Assembly (NCBI RefSeq): GCF_023701525.1
Contig: NZ_JAMQAW010000052.1
Location: 92,190-156,189 of the forward strand
Length of the DNA: 64,000 bases
Reading direction: 5' to 3'
DNA from: Streptomyces albipurpureus
GTDB lineage: Bacteria; Actinomycetota; Actinomycetes; Streptomycetales; Streptomycetaceae
Below are positions 1-8,309 of this stretch, piece by piece. Each line of letters starts with the position of its first letter. Positions within the stretch are counted from its first letter, which is position 1. Below the pieces are notes generated by a model. It made no database searches, had not been told where the DNA came from, and saw only the letters and a program-made list of their open reading frames with translations. The position numbers and the translations under genes were made by a program.

Positions 1-773
1 CCCCAGACGGTGTCCGCGACCGTGCCGCTGACCCGGGCGGACACCACATTGTCGAAGCCCAGGAACCTGGCCACGAACTCGTCGACCGGTCGCTGCCACA
101 CCTCAAGCGGCGCCCCGGTCTGGGCGATCCGTCCCTCGCGCATGACCACCACCCGGTCGGCGAGCGCGAACGCCTCCCCATGGTCATGGGTGACCGCGAG
201 GACGGTCGTACCCAGCCGTCCGAAGAGCTCCCGCAGCTCCATCACGAGTCGCTCCCGCAGCCCCCGGTCCAGTTGCCCCAGTGGCTCATCGAGCATCAGC
301 AGCCGGGGCTCGGGGGCCAGTGCCCGAGCGAGGGCGACCCGCTGCTGCTCGCCTCCCGACAGGGACGCGACCGCCCGCCGCTGCGCCTCGGGCAACCCCA
401 CCAGCTCCAGCAACTCGGCCACCCGGCGCTGCTGTTCAACCCGTCCCACGCCGTGCATCCGCAGGCCGAAGGCCAGGTTGCCGCCGACATCGCGTTGTGG
501 GAACAGCTGATGGTCCTGGAACATCAGCCCCACTCCGCGCCGATGCACCGGCACCCCCTGCTGGTCGACCCCGGACAGCAGGACCCGCCCGGCGTCGGCG
601 CGTTGCAGTCCGGCGACCACCCTCAGCAGCGTTGACTTGCCGCTGCCGCTGGGCCCCAGCACACAGACGATCTCATGGGCGGCGACCTCCAGCCGTACCG
701 CGTCGAGCGCCGCCCGCTGACCGAAGCGGACGGTCACCCCATCGAGGCGGAGCAGGGGTTCGGTGACGGCCAT
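1..773 (-). CDS. thiQ: Thiamine-type ABC transporter ATP-binding protein (partial, C-terminus off window)
   Basis: This is the ATPase subunit that powers import of the ligand bound by the upstream lipoprotein. Reading the minus strand from ATG at 773 gives a continuous ABC ATPase: Walker A GPSGSGKST near residue 37, signature LSGGEQQRVALARA, Walker B LLMLDEPLGQLD and a switch histidine in AVTHDH. The frame is open to base 1, so about 257 codons are present and the extreme C-terminus is missing. Its ATG overlaps the permease stop as TGATG, indicating translational coupling in a thiB-thiP-thiQ operon. The thiamine assignment comes from the binding protein and the TPP riboswitch in front of the operon; by its own sequence this subunit could equally serve an iron or sulfate importer. 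Confidence 0.9.
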   Translation of the reverse strand, partial: MAVTEPLLRLDGVTVRFGQRAALDAVRLEVAAHEIVCVLGPSGSGKSTLLRVVAGLQRADAGRVLLSGVDQQGVPVHRRGVGLMFQDHQLFPQRDVGGNLAFGLRMHGVGRVEQQRRVAELLELVGLPEAQRRAVASLSGGEQQRVALARALAPEPRLLMLDEPLGQLDRGLRERLVMELRELFGRLGTTVLAVTHDHGEAFALADRVVVMREGRIAQTGAPLEVWQRPVDEFVARFLGFDNVVSARVSGTVADTVW

Positions 774-2467
774 CAGAACTCTCCGGAGGTGTTGCGGACC
801 CTGGTCCGCTCCAGCAGCAGCAGCGCGGTCGCACACACCGCCATCAAAATCGTGCTCAACGCCATGGCCTGCCCGTAGTTGAGTTCGCCGGGCCGCCCGA
901 TGAGCCGGGCGACCGCGACCGGCAGCGTGGGCTGATCGGGCCGGGCGATGAAGACGGTGGCGCCGAACTCCCCGAGCGAGACGGCGAACGCGAATCCGGC
1001 CGCGACCATCACCGCCCGGCGCACCATCGGGAAGTCGACCTCACGCCACACCTTCAGCGGCGAGGCCCCGAGCACAGCGGCGGCCTCCCGCAGCCGTCCG
1101 TCCACCGCACGGAGCACCGGCAGCATGATCCGTACGACAAAGGGCACCCCGACCAGGGCCTGGGCGAGCGGCACCAGAATCCAGGAGGTCCGCAGGTCCA
1201 GCGGCGGCTCGTCCAAGGTGATCAGAAAGCCGAAGCCGACGGTCACCGCCGAGACCCCCAGCGGCAGCATCAGCAGGGCGTCGAAGCCCCGAAGGAGACG
1301 GCCGGCTCTCCGGGTCAGCGCGGCGGCCGCCAACCCACCGATGAGTACGGCGATGGCGGTTGCGGCCAGCGCGTACTGAAGGGAGTTCCACACCGCCTCG
1401 ATCGGTGGGACGAGGAACGCGGAACCGCTGTCGTCGAGGGAGCCCAGAGCGCGGTAGTAGTCGAAGCCATAGCCGGTGGGGGTGTCGAGGGAACGTTCCG
1501 CCAGCACGGCGAGGGGCGCGAGGAGCAACACCACCACGGTGGTGAGCACCCCACCGAGCAGCACCCGTTGCCGGGTGCCCCGGGGACGGCTCGCGGTCCG
1601 CGCCGGGTCCACCAGTCGCAGTGCGCCCTCCCGCCGCCGCAGGGTCCACGCGTGCACCGCGAGCACGGCGCCGACCGCCGCGAACTGCACCATCGTCAGC
1701 ACGGCGGCCGTCCGCAGATCGAGCAGCTGCGCGGTCTGCCGGTAGATCTCCACTTCCAAGGTGGCGTAGGAGGGGCCACCGAGGATCTGGACGACTCCGA
1801 AGGAGGTGAAGGTGAAGAGGAAGACCATCAGGGCGGCGGCGGCCACCGCCGGGGTGAGCGCGGGCAGGGTCACCCGGCGCCAGGCCGCGAACCGTCCGGC
1901 GCCCAGCACCCGAGCGGCCTCCTCCTGGCGTGGATCGAGCTGCGCCCAGAGCCCGCCCACCGTCCTGACGACCACGGCGTAGTTGAAGAAGACATGGGCG
2001 AGCAGGATGGCCCAGACGGTGGTGTCCAGCCGGACGCCCCAGAGCTCGTCGAGCGGTCCGCCGCGCCCCAGGAGGGCGAGGAACGCGGTTCCGACCACCA
2101 CGGTCGGCAGTACGAACGGCACCGTCACCGCCGCCCGCAGCAGCCGCTTGCCGGGAAAGTCCAGCCGGGCGAAGACATAGGCACCGGGAAGGGCGATGAG
2201 GAGAGTGAGCGCGGTGGAGGCGAGCGCCTGCCAGGTGGTGAACCACAGCACCCGCTGAAGATCGTCGCGGCCCAGGACCTCGCCGATCCGGCTGAACTGC
2301 CGGACTCCGCCGTCCCCCAGGCCCCGGCCGACGATCGCGGCGACCGGGTAGGCGAAGAAGACGGCGAAGAAGACGATGGGCACGGCCAGCAGGCCGAGCC
2401 GCGCCGCACTCGCGCGCAGCGCGGCCCTACGGCCGGGCCGTACTACTTCACGACGAGCGAGGACCAC
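773..2467 (-). CDS. thiP: Thiamine-type ABC transporter permease, fused double domain
   Basis: This membrane permease of about 564 residues carries two homologous MetI-like halves in one chain, as in ThiP and iron-type FbpB permeases. Each half has several hydrophobic segments and an EAA-loop-like stretch (EEAARVLGAGRFAAWRRV in the first half, REAAAVLGASPLKVWREV in the second), where the ATPase docks. I chose GTG at 2467, which overlaps the 3' end of the binding-protein gene by about 25 bp. The open frame continues upstream only as an out-of-frame shadow of that gene, and no ATG lies near the first membrane segment. The gene ends in a TGATG overlap with the ATPase gene. The start codon is the least certain part. 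Confidence 0.88.
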   Translation of the reverse strand: MVLARREVVRPGRRAALRASAARLGLLAVPIVFFAVFFAYPVAAIVGRGLGDGGVRQFSRIGEVLGRDDLQRVLWFTTWQALASTALTLLIALPGAYVFARLDFPGKRLLRAAVTVPFVLPTVVVGTAFLALLGRGGPLDELWGVRLDTTVWAILLAHVFFNYAVVVRTVGGLWAQLDPRQEEAARVLGAGRFAAWRRVTLPALTPAVAAAALMVFLFTFTSFGVVQILGGPSYATLEVEIYRQTAQLLDLRTAAVLTMVQFAAVGAVLAVHAWTLRRREGALRLVDPARTASRPRGTRQRVLLGGVLTTVVVLLLAPLAVLAERSLDTPTGYGFDYYRALGSLDDSGSAFLVPPIEAVWNSLQYALAATAIAVLIGGLAAAALTRRAGRLLRGFDALLMLPLGVSAVTVGFGFLITLDEPPLDLRTSWILVPLAQALVGVPFVVRIMLPVLRAVDGRLREAAAVLGASPLKVWREVDFPMVRRAVMVAAGFAFAVSLGEFGATVFIARPDQPTLPVAVARLIGRPGELNYGQAMALSTILMAVCATALLLLERTRVRNTSGEF

Positions 2468-3540
2468 GTCTGGACCCACTGCTCCCGGTTCTTGGCGATG
2501 GTGTCGGGCGCGACGGTCTTCGGCTTGTCGATGACCGCACCGAACGCGGTGAACAACTCGGGCAGCTTGACACCCTTGACGACCGGGTTGACGAACATGT
2601 TGAGCGGCATGTCCTCCTGGAAGGTCTTGGAGACCATGAAGTCCAGCAGCGCCTTGCCGCCCGCCTCGTTCTTGGCGCCCTTCAGCAGTCCGGCGAACTC
2701 GATCTGCCGAAAGCAGGTGCCGGTGGCGACCCCGGTCGGGGCTTCCTTCAGCTGCGGCTTGGAGTAGAGGACCTCCACCGGTGGGCTGGAGGCGTAGGAG
2801 ACCACCAGCGGCCGGTCGGCCTTGGCCTTCTTGCCACCGGCCGAGCCCGAGAACTCCTCGTTGTACGCCTGGTCCCAGCCGTCGACGACCTTGACGCCAT
2901 TGGCCTTGAGCTTCTTCCAGTACTCCGTCCACTGGGCGTCGCCGTACTGGGCGACCGTGCCCAGGACAAAGCCGAGCCCGGGCGATGAGGTGGCCGCGTT
3001 CTCGACCACCAGGAGGTTCTTGTACTCGGGCTTGACGAGGTCGTCGAAGGTGTTGGGGGGCGCGAGTTTCTTGTCGGTGAAGTACTTCTTGTCGTAGTTG
3101 ACACAGACATCACCGGTGTCGACGGGCGTGACCCGGTGCTTGCCCCGGTCGAGCTGGACCTCGCCCTCGACCTGGTCCAGGCCCTTGGCCTCGTATCCGG
3201 TGAACAGACCGTTGCCGAGGGCCCGCGAGAGCAGGGTGTTGTCGACGCCGAAGAAGACATCGCCCTGGGGAGAGCCCTTGGTGAGGATCTCCTTGTTGAG
3301 GGCCGTGCCGGCGTCACCGCTCTTGAGGACCTTGACCGTGTATCCCGACTGCTGGGTGAAGTCCTTCAGCACCGAGTCGGAGACGGCGAACGAGTCATGG
3401 GTGACCAGGGTGACGGTCTTGGACTTGGTCCCGCCGGAGGCTTCGCCGTCCTTCGACCCCTCGTCGCCGCAGGCCGCGAGCGTGGTGACGCCCAGCGCCG
3501 CGGCCAGCGCGGTGACCGTGATCCTTTTGGTGGTGCTCAC
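2443..3540 (-). CDS. thiB: Thiamine-type ABC transporter substrate-binding lipoprotein
   Basis: This secreted lipoprotein of 365 residues captures the ligand for the adjacent permease. The N-terminus is a lipoprotein signal peptide ending in a LAAC lipobox (Cys about residue 24), followed by a Gly/Ser/Lys-rich linker. The mature start VTLVTHDSFAVSDSVLKDF and the later DVFFGVDNTLLSRAL match the thiamine-binding ThiB/TbpA group of periplasmic binding proteins. Translation starts at GTG 3540 behind a strong GGAGGA site at about 3548-3553. The gene lies directly behind a TPP riboswitch, so expression should fall when thiamine pyrophosphate is plentiful. Ligand specificity is inferred from family resemblance plus the riboswitch. 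Confidence 0.92.
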   Translation of the reverse strand: MSTTKRITVTALAAALGVTTLAACGDEGSKDGEASGGTKSKTVTLVTHDSFAVSDSVLKDFTQQSGYTVKVLKSGDAGTALNKEILTKGSPQGDVFFGVDNTLLSRALGNGLFTGYEAKGLDQVEGEVQLDRGKHRVTPVDTGDVCVNYDKKYFTDKKLAPPNTFDDLVKPEYKNLLVVENAATSSPGLGFVLGTVAQYGDAQWTEYWKKLKANGVKVVDGWDQAYNEEFSGSAGGKKAKADRPLVVSYASSPPVEVLYSKPQLKEAPTGVATGTCFRQIEFAGLLKGAKNEAGGKALLDFMVSKTFQEDMPLNMFVNPVVKGVKLPELFTAFGAVIDKPKTVAPDTIAKNREQWVQTWSSLVVK

Positions 3541-3635
3541 TGAGAATTCCTCCTGGGGGTGGCCAGGAAGAGACGCGGCCCCACCCGGTTCTCGGCGACG
3601 AGAATCCGGGCAGGGCGCAACAGCTTGAGTGATGA

Positions 3636-3728
3636 CCGAACTCCCTACCCAGAATGACCTGGGCGAGGTTCAGAGGGTCTGCGGTCTTCTCAAACCGCAC
3701 TCTCAGCGCTGTGGCGCTCCCCTGTCGG
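3636..3728 (-). promoter_or_regulatory. TPP (THI-box) riboswitch
   Basis: On the minus strand this leader carries the THI-box landmarks in order: AGGGGAGCGCC, then CTGAGAG, then ACCCTCTGAACCT, then CCAGG-TCAT-TCTGG, then GTAGGGAG. Outer bases CCGA (3728-3725) and TCGG (3639-3636) can close helix P1. It lies 95 nt upstream of the thiB start and immediately downstream of a matching promoter. TPP binding would shut down thiBPQ. No clear intrinsic terminator follows, so control of ribosome access is more likely than attenuation. Confidence 0.93.
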
Positions 3729-3737
3729 ATATATGCA

Positions 3738-3766
3738 GATGTACGGGTCTCACCCTACAAGGTCAA
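3738..3766 (-). promoter_or_regulatory. Promoter of the thi operon
   Basis: The minus strand reads TTGACC (3766-3761), a 17-nt spacer, then TACATC (3743-3738), close to the vegetative -35/-10 consensus. A start about 7-10 nt downstream would put the 5' end of the transcript at the first base of the riboswitch, which supports the call. Confidence 0.6.
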
Positions 3767-3826
3767 CACCCGCGGCGGCAGGGGTCCCCTGGCCCGATAA
3801 ATGCCACAAAGAGCGATAAAACAGCC

Positions 3827-4936
3827 TCAGCGCTCGGATGCCGCGAGCTGTCCGCAGGCCCCATCGATCTCCTGGCCCCGGGTGTCCCGCACCGTTACGG
3901 GGACGCCATGGGCCGCGATCGCGTCGACGAACGCCTTCTCGTCCTCGGGCCGGGACGCCGTCCACTTGGAGCCGGGCGTGGGATTGAGCGGGATGAGGTT
4001 GACATGGACCCGCTTACCCTTCAGCAACCGCCCCAGACGATCGCCGCGCCATGCCTGGTCATTGATGTCACGGATCAGGGCGTACTCGATCGAGACCCGC
4101 CGACCGGACTTCTCCGCGTACTCCCAGGCGGCGTCCAGGACCTCGCGCACGTTCCACCGGGTGTTGACGGGGACGAGGGTGTCGCGCAGCTCATCGTCCG
4201 GGGCGTGCAGCGAGACCGCGAGGCGGCATTTGAAGCCTTCGTCGGCGAAGCGCAGCATCGCGGGCACCAGACCGACGGTGGAGACGGTGATCCCGCGCTG
4301 GGTGATGCCCAGACCGTCCGGCTCGGGGTCGGTGAGGCGACGGATCGCGCCGACGACCCGGTTGTAGTTCGCCAGCGGCTCGCCCATGCCCATGAAGACG
4401 ATGTTCGACAGCCGGGCCGGGCCACCGGGGACCTCGCCGTCACGCAGTGCGCGCATACCGTCGACGATCTGGTGGACGATCTCGGCGGTGGAGAGATTGC
4501 GGTCGAGGCCCGCCTGGCCGGTGGCGCAGAAGGGGCAGTTCATTCCGCAGCCGGCCTGGGACGAGATGCACATCGTCACCCGGTCCGGATAGCGCATCAG
4601 CACGGACTCCACGAGGGTGCCGTCGTGCAGCCGCCAGAGCGTCTTACGGGTGGTGTCGTCGTCGCAGGAGATATGGCGTACGACGGACATCAGATCGGGC
4701 AGCAGCTCGGAGGCGAGTTTCTGACGTGCGGCGGCGGGGATGTCGGTCCACTGGGCCGGGTCGTGCGCATACCGCGCGAAGTAGTGCTGGGAGAGCTGCT
4801 TGGCCCGGAACGGCTTCTCGCCGATGGCCGCGACGGCTTCCCTCCGCTCCTCGGGGGACAGGTCAGCGAGGTGCCGCGGGGGCTTCTTGGCTCCGCGAGG
4901 TGCGACGAAAGTGAGCTCTCCCGGGGCGGGGGCCAT
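3827..4936 (-). CDS. rlmN: Dual-specificity 23S rRNA/tRNA adenine-C2 methyltransferase
   Basis: This radical-SAM enzyme methylates C2 of A2503 in 23S rRNA, and of A37 in some tRNAs, using a 4Fe-4S cluster. The cluster motif CxxxCxxC appears as CGMNCPFC, followed by ATGQAGLDRNLS and the GMGEPLANYN segment typical of RlmN. The chain is about 369 residues. I chose ATG 4936 because a GAGGAG site lies 9 nt upstream. A longer frame to 5014 lacks a ribosome site and would add non-conserved residues. It appears monocistronic: a roughly 530-bp spacer with two hairpins separates it from cdsA upstream. Confidence 0.95.
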   Translation of the reverse strand: MAPAPGELTFVAPRGAKKPPRHLADLSPEERREAVAAIGEKPFRAKQLSQHYFARYAHDPAQWTDIPAAARQKLASELLPDLMSVVRHISCDDDTTRKTLWRLHDGTLVESVLMRYPDRVTMCISSQAGCGMNCPFCATGQAGLDRNLSTAEIVHQIVDGMRALRDGEVPGGPARLSNIVFMGMGEPLANYNRVVGAIRRLTDPEPDGLGITQRGITVSTVGLVPAMLRFADEGFKCRLAVSLHAPDDELRDTLVPVNTRWNVREVLDAAWEYAEKSGRRVSIEYALIRDINDQAWRGDRLGRLLKGKRVHVNLIPLNPTPGSKWTASRPEDEKAFVDAIAAHGVPVTVRDTRGQEIDGACGQLAASER

Positions 4937-5052
4937 GAGCGGTAACTCCTCAGTGAGACGACGCCAGACAGCCTCCGCGGGGGCGGAGCCGACGACGGTG
5001 TGGTGCCGGCGCACTCAGCTCCGCGACGGCCGCCCCGGGGCTGCGGGGCCAG

Positions 5053-5085
5053 AAGGGCGTGCCGCTGCATGAGCGACACGCCCTT
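5053..5085. terminator. Hairpin between cdsA and rlmN
   Basis: AAGGGCGTG (5053-5061) and CACGCCCTT (5077-5085) form a perfect 9-bp stem around a 15-nt loop. It lies about 390 nt past the cdsA stop and 117 nt ahead of rlmN. It may be a terminator or part of the rlmN leader; there is no T tract on the minus strand. Confidence 0.45.
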
Positions 5086-5314
5086 CCAGGGTAACGGGTG
5101 CGAGGCCGGCCACCGGGCCCCGGCGGATGGGCCCGCACACAGCCGCCGGCGGCCCGGGGTCCGTCGATGCACCAGCGCTACCGCTGTGGCGGCAGCGCTC
5201 ACCCCCGGCGTACCGGATATGACCGCCATCACCGAGTGCCGCTCCACACCCGCCACCCGCGCCGGACCCGAATCCACTCCACCGGGATACGCGAGGGAAC
5301 CCCGAGAAGTACTC

Positions 5315-5358
5315 GGCTCCCTGGCCGGCTCGCTCGGGAGCGGGCCGGCCAGGGAGCC
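5315..5358. terminator. Long near-perfect hairpin downstream of cdsA
   Basis: The arms 5315-5335 and 5338-5358 (each 21 nt) are inverted copies with one mismatch and a 2-nt loop. The stem lies 114 nt beyond the cdsA stop, so it is a plausible terminator or RNA 3'-end stabiliser for the rpsB-to-cdsA gene run. A T tract is lacking, as is usual for Streptomyces terminators. Confidence 0.5.
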
Positions 5359-5471
5359 AGTGAGCCAGAAACCGCGAAGCGGAGAAACGGAGAAACACGG
5401 AAGGCCACGAGTCGAAGCCGCCGGCGGTAGCCGTACGCCTCGCCCCGTGGCCCGGGCAACGCCAGGGTTTC

Positions 5472-6617
5472 TCAGCCTGAACCCACGAACAGGACCAGCA
5501 GCAACCACACCACCGGAGCCGTGGGCAGCAGAGAATCCAGCCGGTCCATGATCCCGCCGTGCCCCGGAAGGAGCGTGCCCATGTCCTTGATGCCGAGGTC
5601 CCGCTTGATCATCGACTCGCCAAGATCACCCAGCGTGGCGCTGACCGCGACCGCGAGTCCCAGCAGCAGCCCCTGCCACCACGCACCGCCGTCGATCAGG
5701 AACTCCATGAACAGCGCGCCCGCCACCATCGCGAAGCCCAGCGCACCGAACAGACCCTCCCGGGTCTTGCCGGGGCTGATGCGCGGAGCGAGTTTGTTCT
5801 TGCCGAAACGCCAGCCCACCGCGTACGCCCCGGTGTCACTGACGATGGTGAGCACCAGGAAGATGAGCACCCTCTTGGCACCGTCGTCAGCGGCGAGCAT
5901 CAGCGCCACGAACGTCGCCAGGAAAGGAACGTAGAAGGCGGCGAACACGCCCGCCGTCACGTCCCTGAGGTATCCCGCGGGCGGTTCGGTCATGCGCCAG
6001 ACCAGTACGGCGAGGGCCGTGAGGGCCATGGCGACCCAGGCTCCCTCCGCACCGCGCACATATCCGGCCACGACCATGGCCGCACCGCCGACCGCGAGCG
6101 GCACCAGCGGCGCCTTGATCTGCTTGCGCTCATCGAGCCGGGTGGTCAGCTCCCACAGCCCGACCACGACGGCGACCACCAGCACCCCGACGAACACCGC
6201 TTTGACCACGAACAGCGAGGCCACGATCACCGCGCCGAGCCCGACTCCGACCCCTATGGCGGCACGTAGATCCCGGCCGGCCCGCTTCTTCTCCCGGGTG
6301 GCCTGACGGCCCGAGCGCTGGCGCCGGGACGGATCGGGCTGCGGGGTGGGCATGGGCTCCTGCGCGTTCTCATCGCGGAACAGAGGGCCGCTCAGCCGAG
6401 CAGCCCCCCGTTCGCGCTCATCACGTGATCCGTGATCGTCGTGGTCTTCGGCGTCTCTACCTGCATCGGGAAAGTCCGGCACGATCGGCATGGGCCGAGT
6501 CTGCTGTGCATCACGCACATCGTATGCAGGACCCGCCGAGGCAGGTCCCTGGTCGGACGGCGGCCACTGCCCGACGTAACTGGCCCTCGCCGGGGCCCCC
6601 CAGGAAGAGTCGTTCAT
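5472..6617 (-). CDS. cdsA: Phosphatidate cytidylyltransferase (CDP-diacylglycerol synthase)
   Basis: This integral membrane enzyme converts phosphatidic acid and CTP to CDP-diacylglycerol, the precursor of membrane phospholipids. The 381-residue chain has a long hydrophilic, Asp/Arg-rich N-terminus of about 120 residues and then multiple membrane segments. It ends with the CdsA signature, visible as LGDLGESMIKRDLGIKDMG followed by PGHGGIMDRLDS, which carries the metal-binding acidic residues. Its ATG overlaps the frr stop as TGATG, so it is translationally coupled to ribosome recycling factor. The N-terminal extension, longer than in E. coli, is usual in actinomycetes. Confidence 0.95.
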   Translation of the reverse strand: MNDSSWGAPARASYVGQWPPSDQGPASAGPAYDVRDAQQTRPMPIVPDFPDAGRDAEDHDDHGSRDERERGAARLSGPLFRDENAQEPMPTPQPDPSRRQRSGRQATREKKRAGRDLRAAIGVGVGLGAVIVASLFVVKAVFVGVLVVAVVVGLWELTTRLDERKQIKAPLVPLAVGGAAMVVAGYVRGAEGAWVAMALTALAVLVWRMTEPPAGYLRDVTAGVFAAFYVPFLATFVALMLAADDGAKRVLIFLVLTIVSDTGAYAVGWRFGKNKLAPRISPGKTREGLFGALGFAMVAGALFMEFLIDGGAWWQGLLLGLAVAVSATLGDLGESMIKRDLGIKDMGTLLPGHGGIMDRLDSLLPTAPVVWLLLVLFVGSG

Positions 6618-7174
6618 CAGACTTCGAGCAGCTCGGCTTCCTTGTGCTTCAGCAGCTCGTCCACCTGTGCCACGTGCTTGGCGGTGGTGTCGTCGAGCTC
6701 CTTCTCCCCGCGGCGCCCCTCGTCCTCGCCGACCTCGCCATCCTTGACCAGCTTGTCGATGGCTTCCTTGGCCTTGCGGCGCACGGCGCGGATCGAGATC
6801 TTGGAGTCCTCGGCCTTGCTCCTGGCGACCTTGATGTAGTCGCGGCGGCGCTCTTCGGTCAGCTCGGGGAACACCACACGGATGATGTTGCCGTCGTTGC
6901 TCGGGTTGACGCCGAGGTCCGAGTCACGGATCGCCTGCTCGATGTTGCGCATCGCGGTCTTGTCGAACGGGGTCACCACGGCCATGCGCGGCTCCGGCAC
7001 CGAGAACGAGGCCAGCTGGTTGATCGGGGTCAGTGCACCGTAGTAGTCGGCCACGATCTTGTTGAACATCGCCGGGTGCGCCCGACCGGTGCGAATCGCC
7101 GCGAAGTCTTCCTTGGCGACCACGACGGCCTTCTCCATCTTCTCCTCGGCTTCGAGGAGGGTCTCTTCGATCAC
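6617..7174 (-). CDS. frr: Ribosome recycling factor
   Basis: This soluble factor splits post-termination ribosomes together with EF-G. The 185-residue protein begins MIEETLLEAEEKMEKAV and contains the conserved IRTGRAHP segment and the DGNIIRVVFPELTEERRRD segment. Its size equals the family norm. I chose the second of two adjacent GTG codons (7174), which matches the conserved N-terminus and has AGGAG upstream. The open frame to 7315 is not supported by homology. It lies between pyrH and cdsA, the standard bacterial order. Confidence 0.96.
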   Translation of the reverse strand: MIEETLLEAEEKMEKAVVVAKEDFAAIRTGRAHPAMFNKIVADYYGALTPINQLASFSVPEPRMAVVTPFDKTAMRNIEQAIRDSDLGVNPSNDGNIIRVVFPELTEERRRDYIKVARSKAEDSKISIRAVRRKAKEAIDKLVKDGEVGEDEGRRGEKELDDTTAKHVAQVDELLKHKEAELLEV

Positions 7175-7322
7175 CACTTGCTCCTGCGTGTCTTGAGTAG
7201 GCCCGGCGTTGCAATTCGGGCGGGCGGAACCTGTCTCGCGTCTTCCCCTGCACGGTGTCCGACCGGCAGGGCTTTGTCCATCCCTGAACGGCCGTACCCG
7301 GCCGTCCCTGGACACCCCCGGG

Positions 7323-8117
7323 TCAGGTTCGAGTGCCCTGATCGCTCACGAGCGTGCCGATCTTCTCACCTCGGACGGCTCGCGCGATATTGCCCTCGGC
7401 GAGGAGTTCGAAGACCAGGATCGGGAGGCTGTTGTCCCGGCAGAGGGTGACCGCGGTGGCATCGGCGACCTTGAGGTTCCGGGTGATCACCTCGCCGTAC
7501 TCCAGGGCGTCGTACTTCACCGCGTCGGGGTTGGTCTTGGGGTCGGAGTCATAGACCCCGTCAACACCGTTCTTCCCCATCAGCAGGGCTTCGGCGTCGA
7601 TCTCCAGAGCGCGCTGGGCAGCGGTGGTGTCGGTGGAGAAGTACGGCATGCCCATGCCCGCGCCGAAGATCACGACGCGGCCCTTCTCCAGATGCCGCAC
7701 GGCCCGCAGGGGGATGTACGGCTCCGCGACCTGGGCCATGGTGATGGCGGTCTGCACTCGGGAGTCGATGCCCTCCTTCTCCAGGAAGTCCTGGAGGGCG
7801 AGGCAGTTCATCACGGTGCCGAGCATTCCCATGTAGTCGGAGCGGGCCCGGTCCATGCCGCGTACCTGGAGTTCGGCGCCGCGGAAGAAGTTGCCGCCAC
7901 CGATCACGATCGCGATCTGGGCACCGTCGCGCACGACGGCGGCGATCTCACGGGCGATCGCGTGCACAACATCCGGATCGACGCCGAGCCCTCCGCCGCC
8001 GGAGAACGCCTCACCGGAGAGCTTCAGCATGAAGCGCCCGGCCTTGTTCACTTCGTGCTTCCCGTCGTGATCGTTGATGTCGCCGGCAGCCTCGTTGGCG
8101 TCCGCGCCCTTGTTCAT
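7323..8117 (-). CDS. pyrH: Uridylate kinase
   Basis: This amino-acid-kinase-family enzyme phosphorylates UMP to UDP in pyrimidine nucleotide synthesis. Of 264 residues, the core starts at about residue 25 with RFMLKLSGEAFSG (the phosphate-binding Lys/Gly loop). It continues with IAIVIGGGNFFRG and FGAGMGMPYFSTDTTAAQRA, and ends with the VFELLAEGNIARAVRGE region typical of UMP kinases. The ATG at 8117 has a GAGGAG site. The hydrophilic N-terminal stretch before the core is Asp/Asn-rich and somewhat longer than usual. The gene follows tsf after a hairpin. Confidence 0.96.
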   Translation of the reverse strand: MNKGADANEAAGDINDHDGKHEVNKAGRFMLKLSGEAFSGGGGLGVDPDVVHAIAREIAAVVRDGAQIAIVIGGGNFFRGAELQVRGMDRARSDYMGMLGTVMNCLALQDFLEKEGIDSRVQTAITMAQVAEPYIPLRAVRHLEKGRVVIFGAGMGMPYFSTDTTAAQRALEIDAEALLMGKNGVDGVYDSDPKTNPDAVKYDALEYGEVITRNLKVADATAVTLCRDNSLPILVFELLAEGNIARAVRGEKIGTLVSDQGTRT

Positions 8118-8144
8118 GGAGATCTCCTCGTGCACATACGAAGA

Positions 8145-8189
8145 AGGCCATTGCCGTCTGGGTGCTGGTGTCCCTGTCGGCAATGGCCT
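8145..8189 (-). terminator. Hairpin between tsf and pyrH
   Basis: AGGCCATTGCCG (8145-8156) pairs perfectly over 12 bp with CGGCAATGGCCT (8178-8189) across a 21-nt loop. On the minus strand it is followed by CTTCTTCG. It begins about 120 nt beyond the tsf stop and ends just before the pyrH ribosome site. It may therefore attenuate read-through from the rpsB-tsf transcript. Confidence 0.7.
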
Positions 8190-8309
8190 CCTCGTCAGAT
8201 CTGCGGTCGTCCGGCGCCTCGGCGCAGCCCTGCCGCATGGCATTCGCGGCCGATGACTGCGGTGGAAACCCTAGCGGGCTCCCGGACCGATCGCGTACTC
8301 GCCGTCAGC

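Larger units (their letters stand above)
4937..5471. other. Intergenic spacer between rlmN and cdsA
   Basis: No frame here has recognisable protein similarity. It contains two hairpins (5053-5085 and 5315-5358) and a purine-rich stretch around 5370-5405. The rlmN promoter must also lie here but was not identified. Confidence 0.6.
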
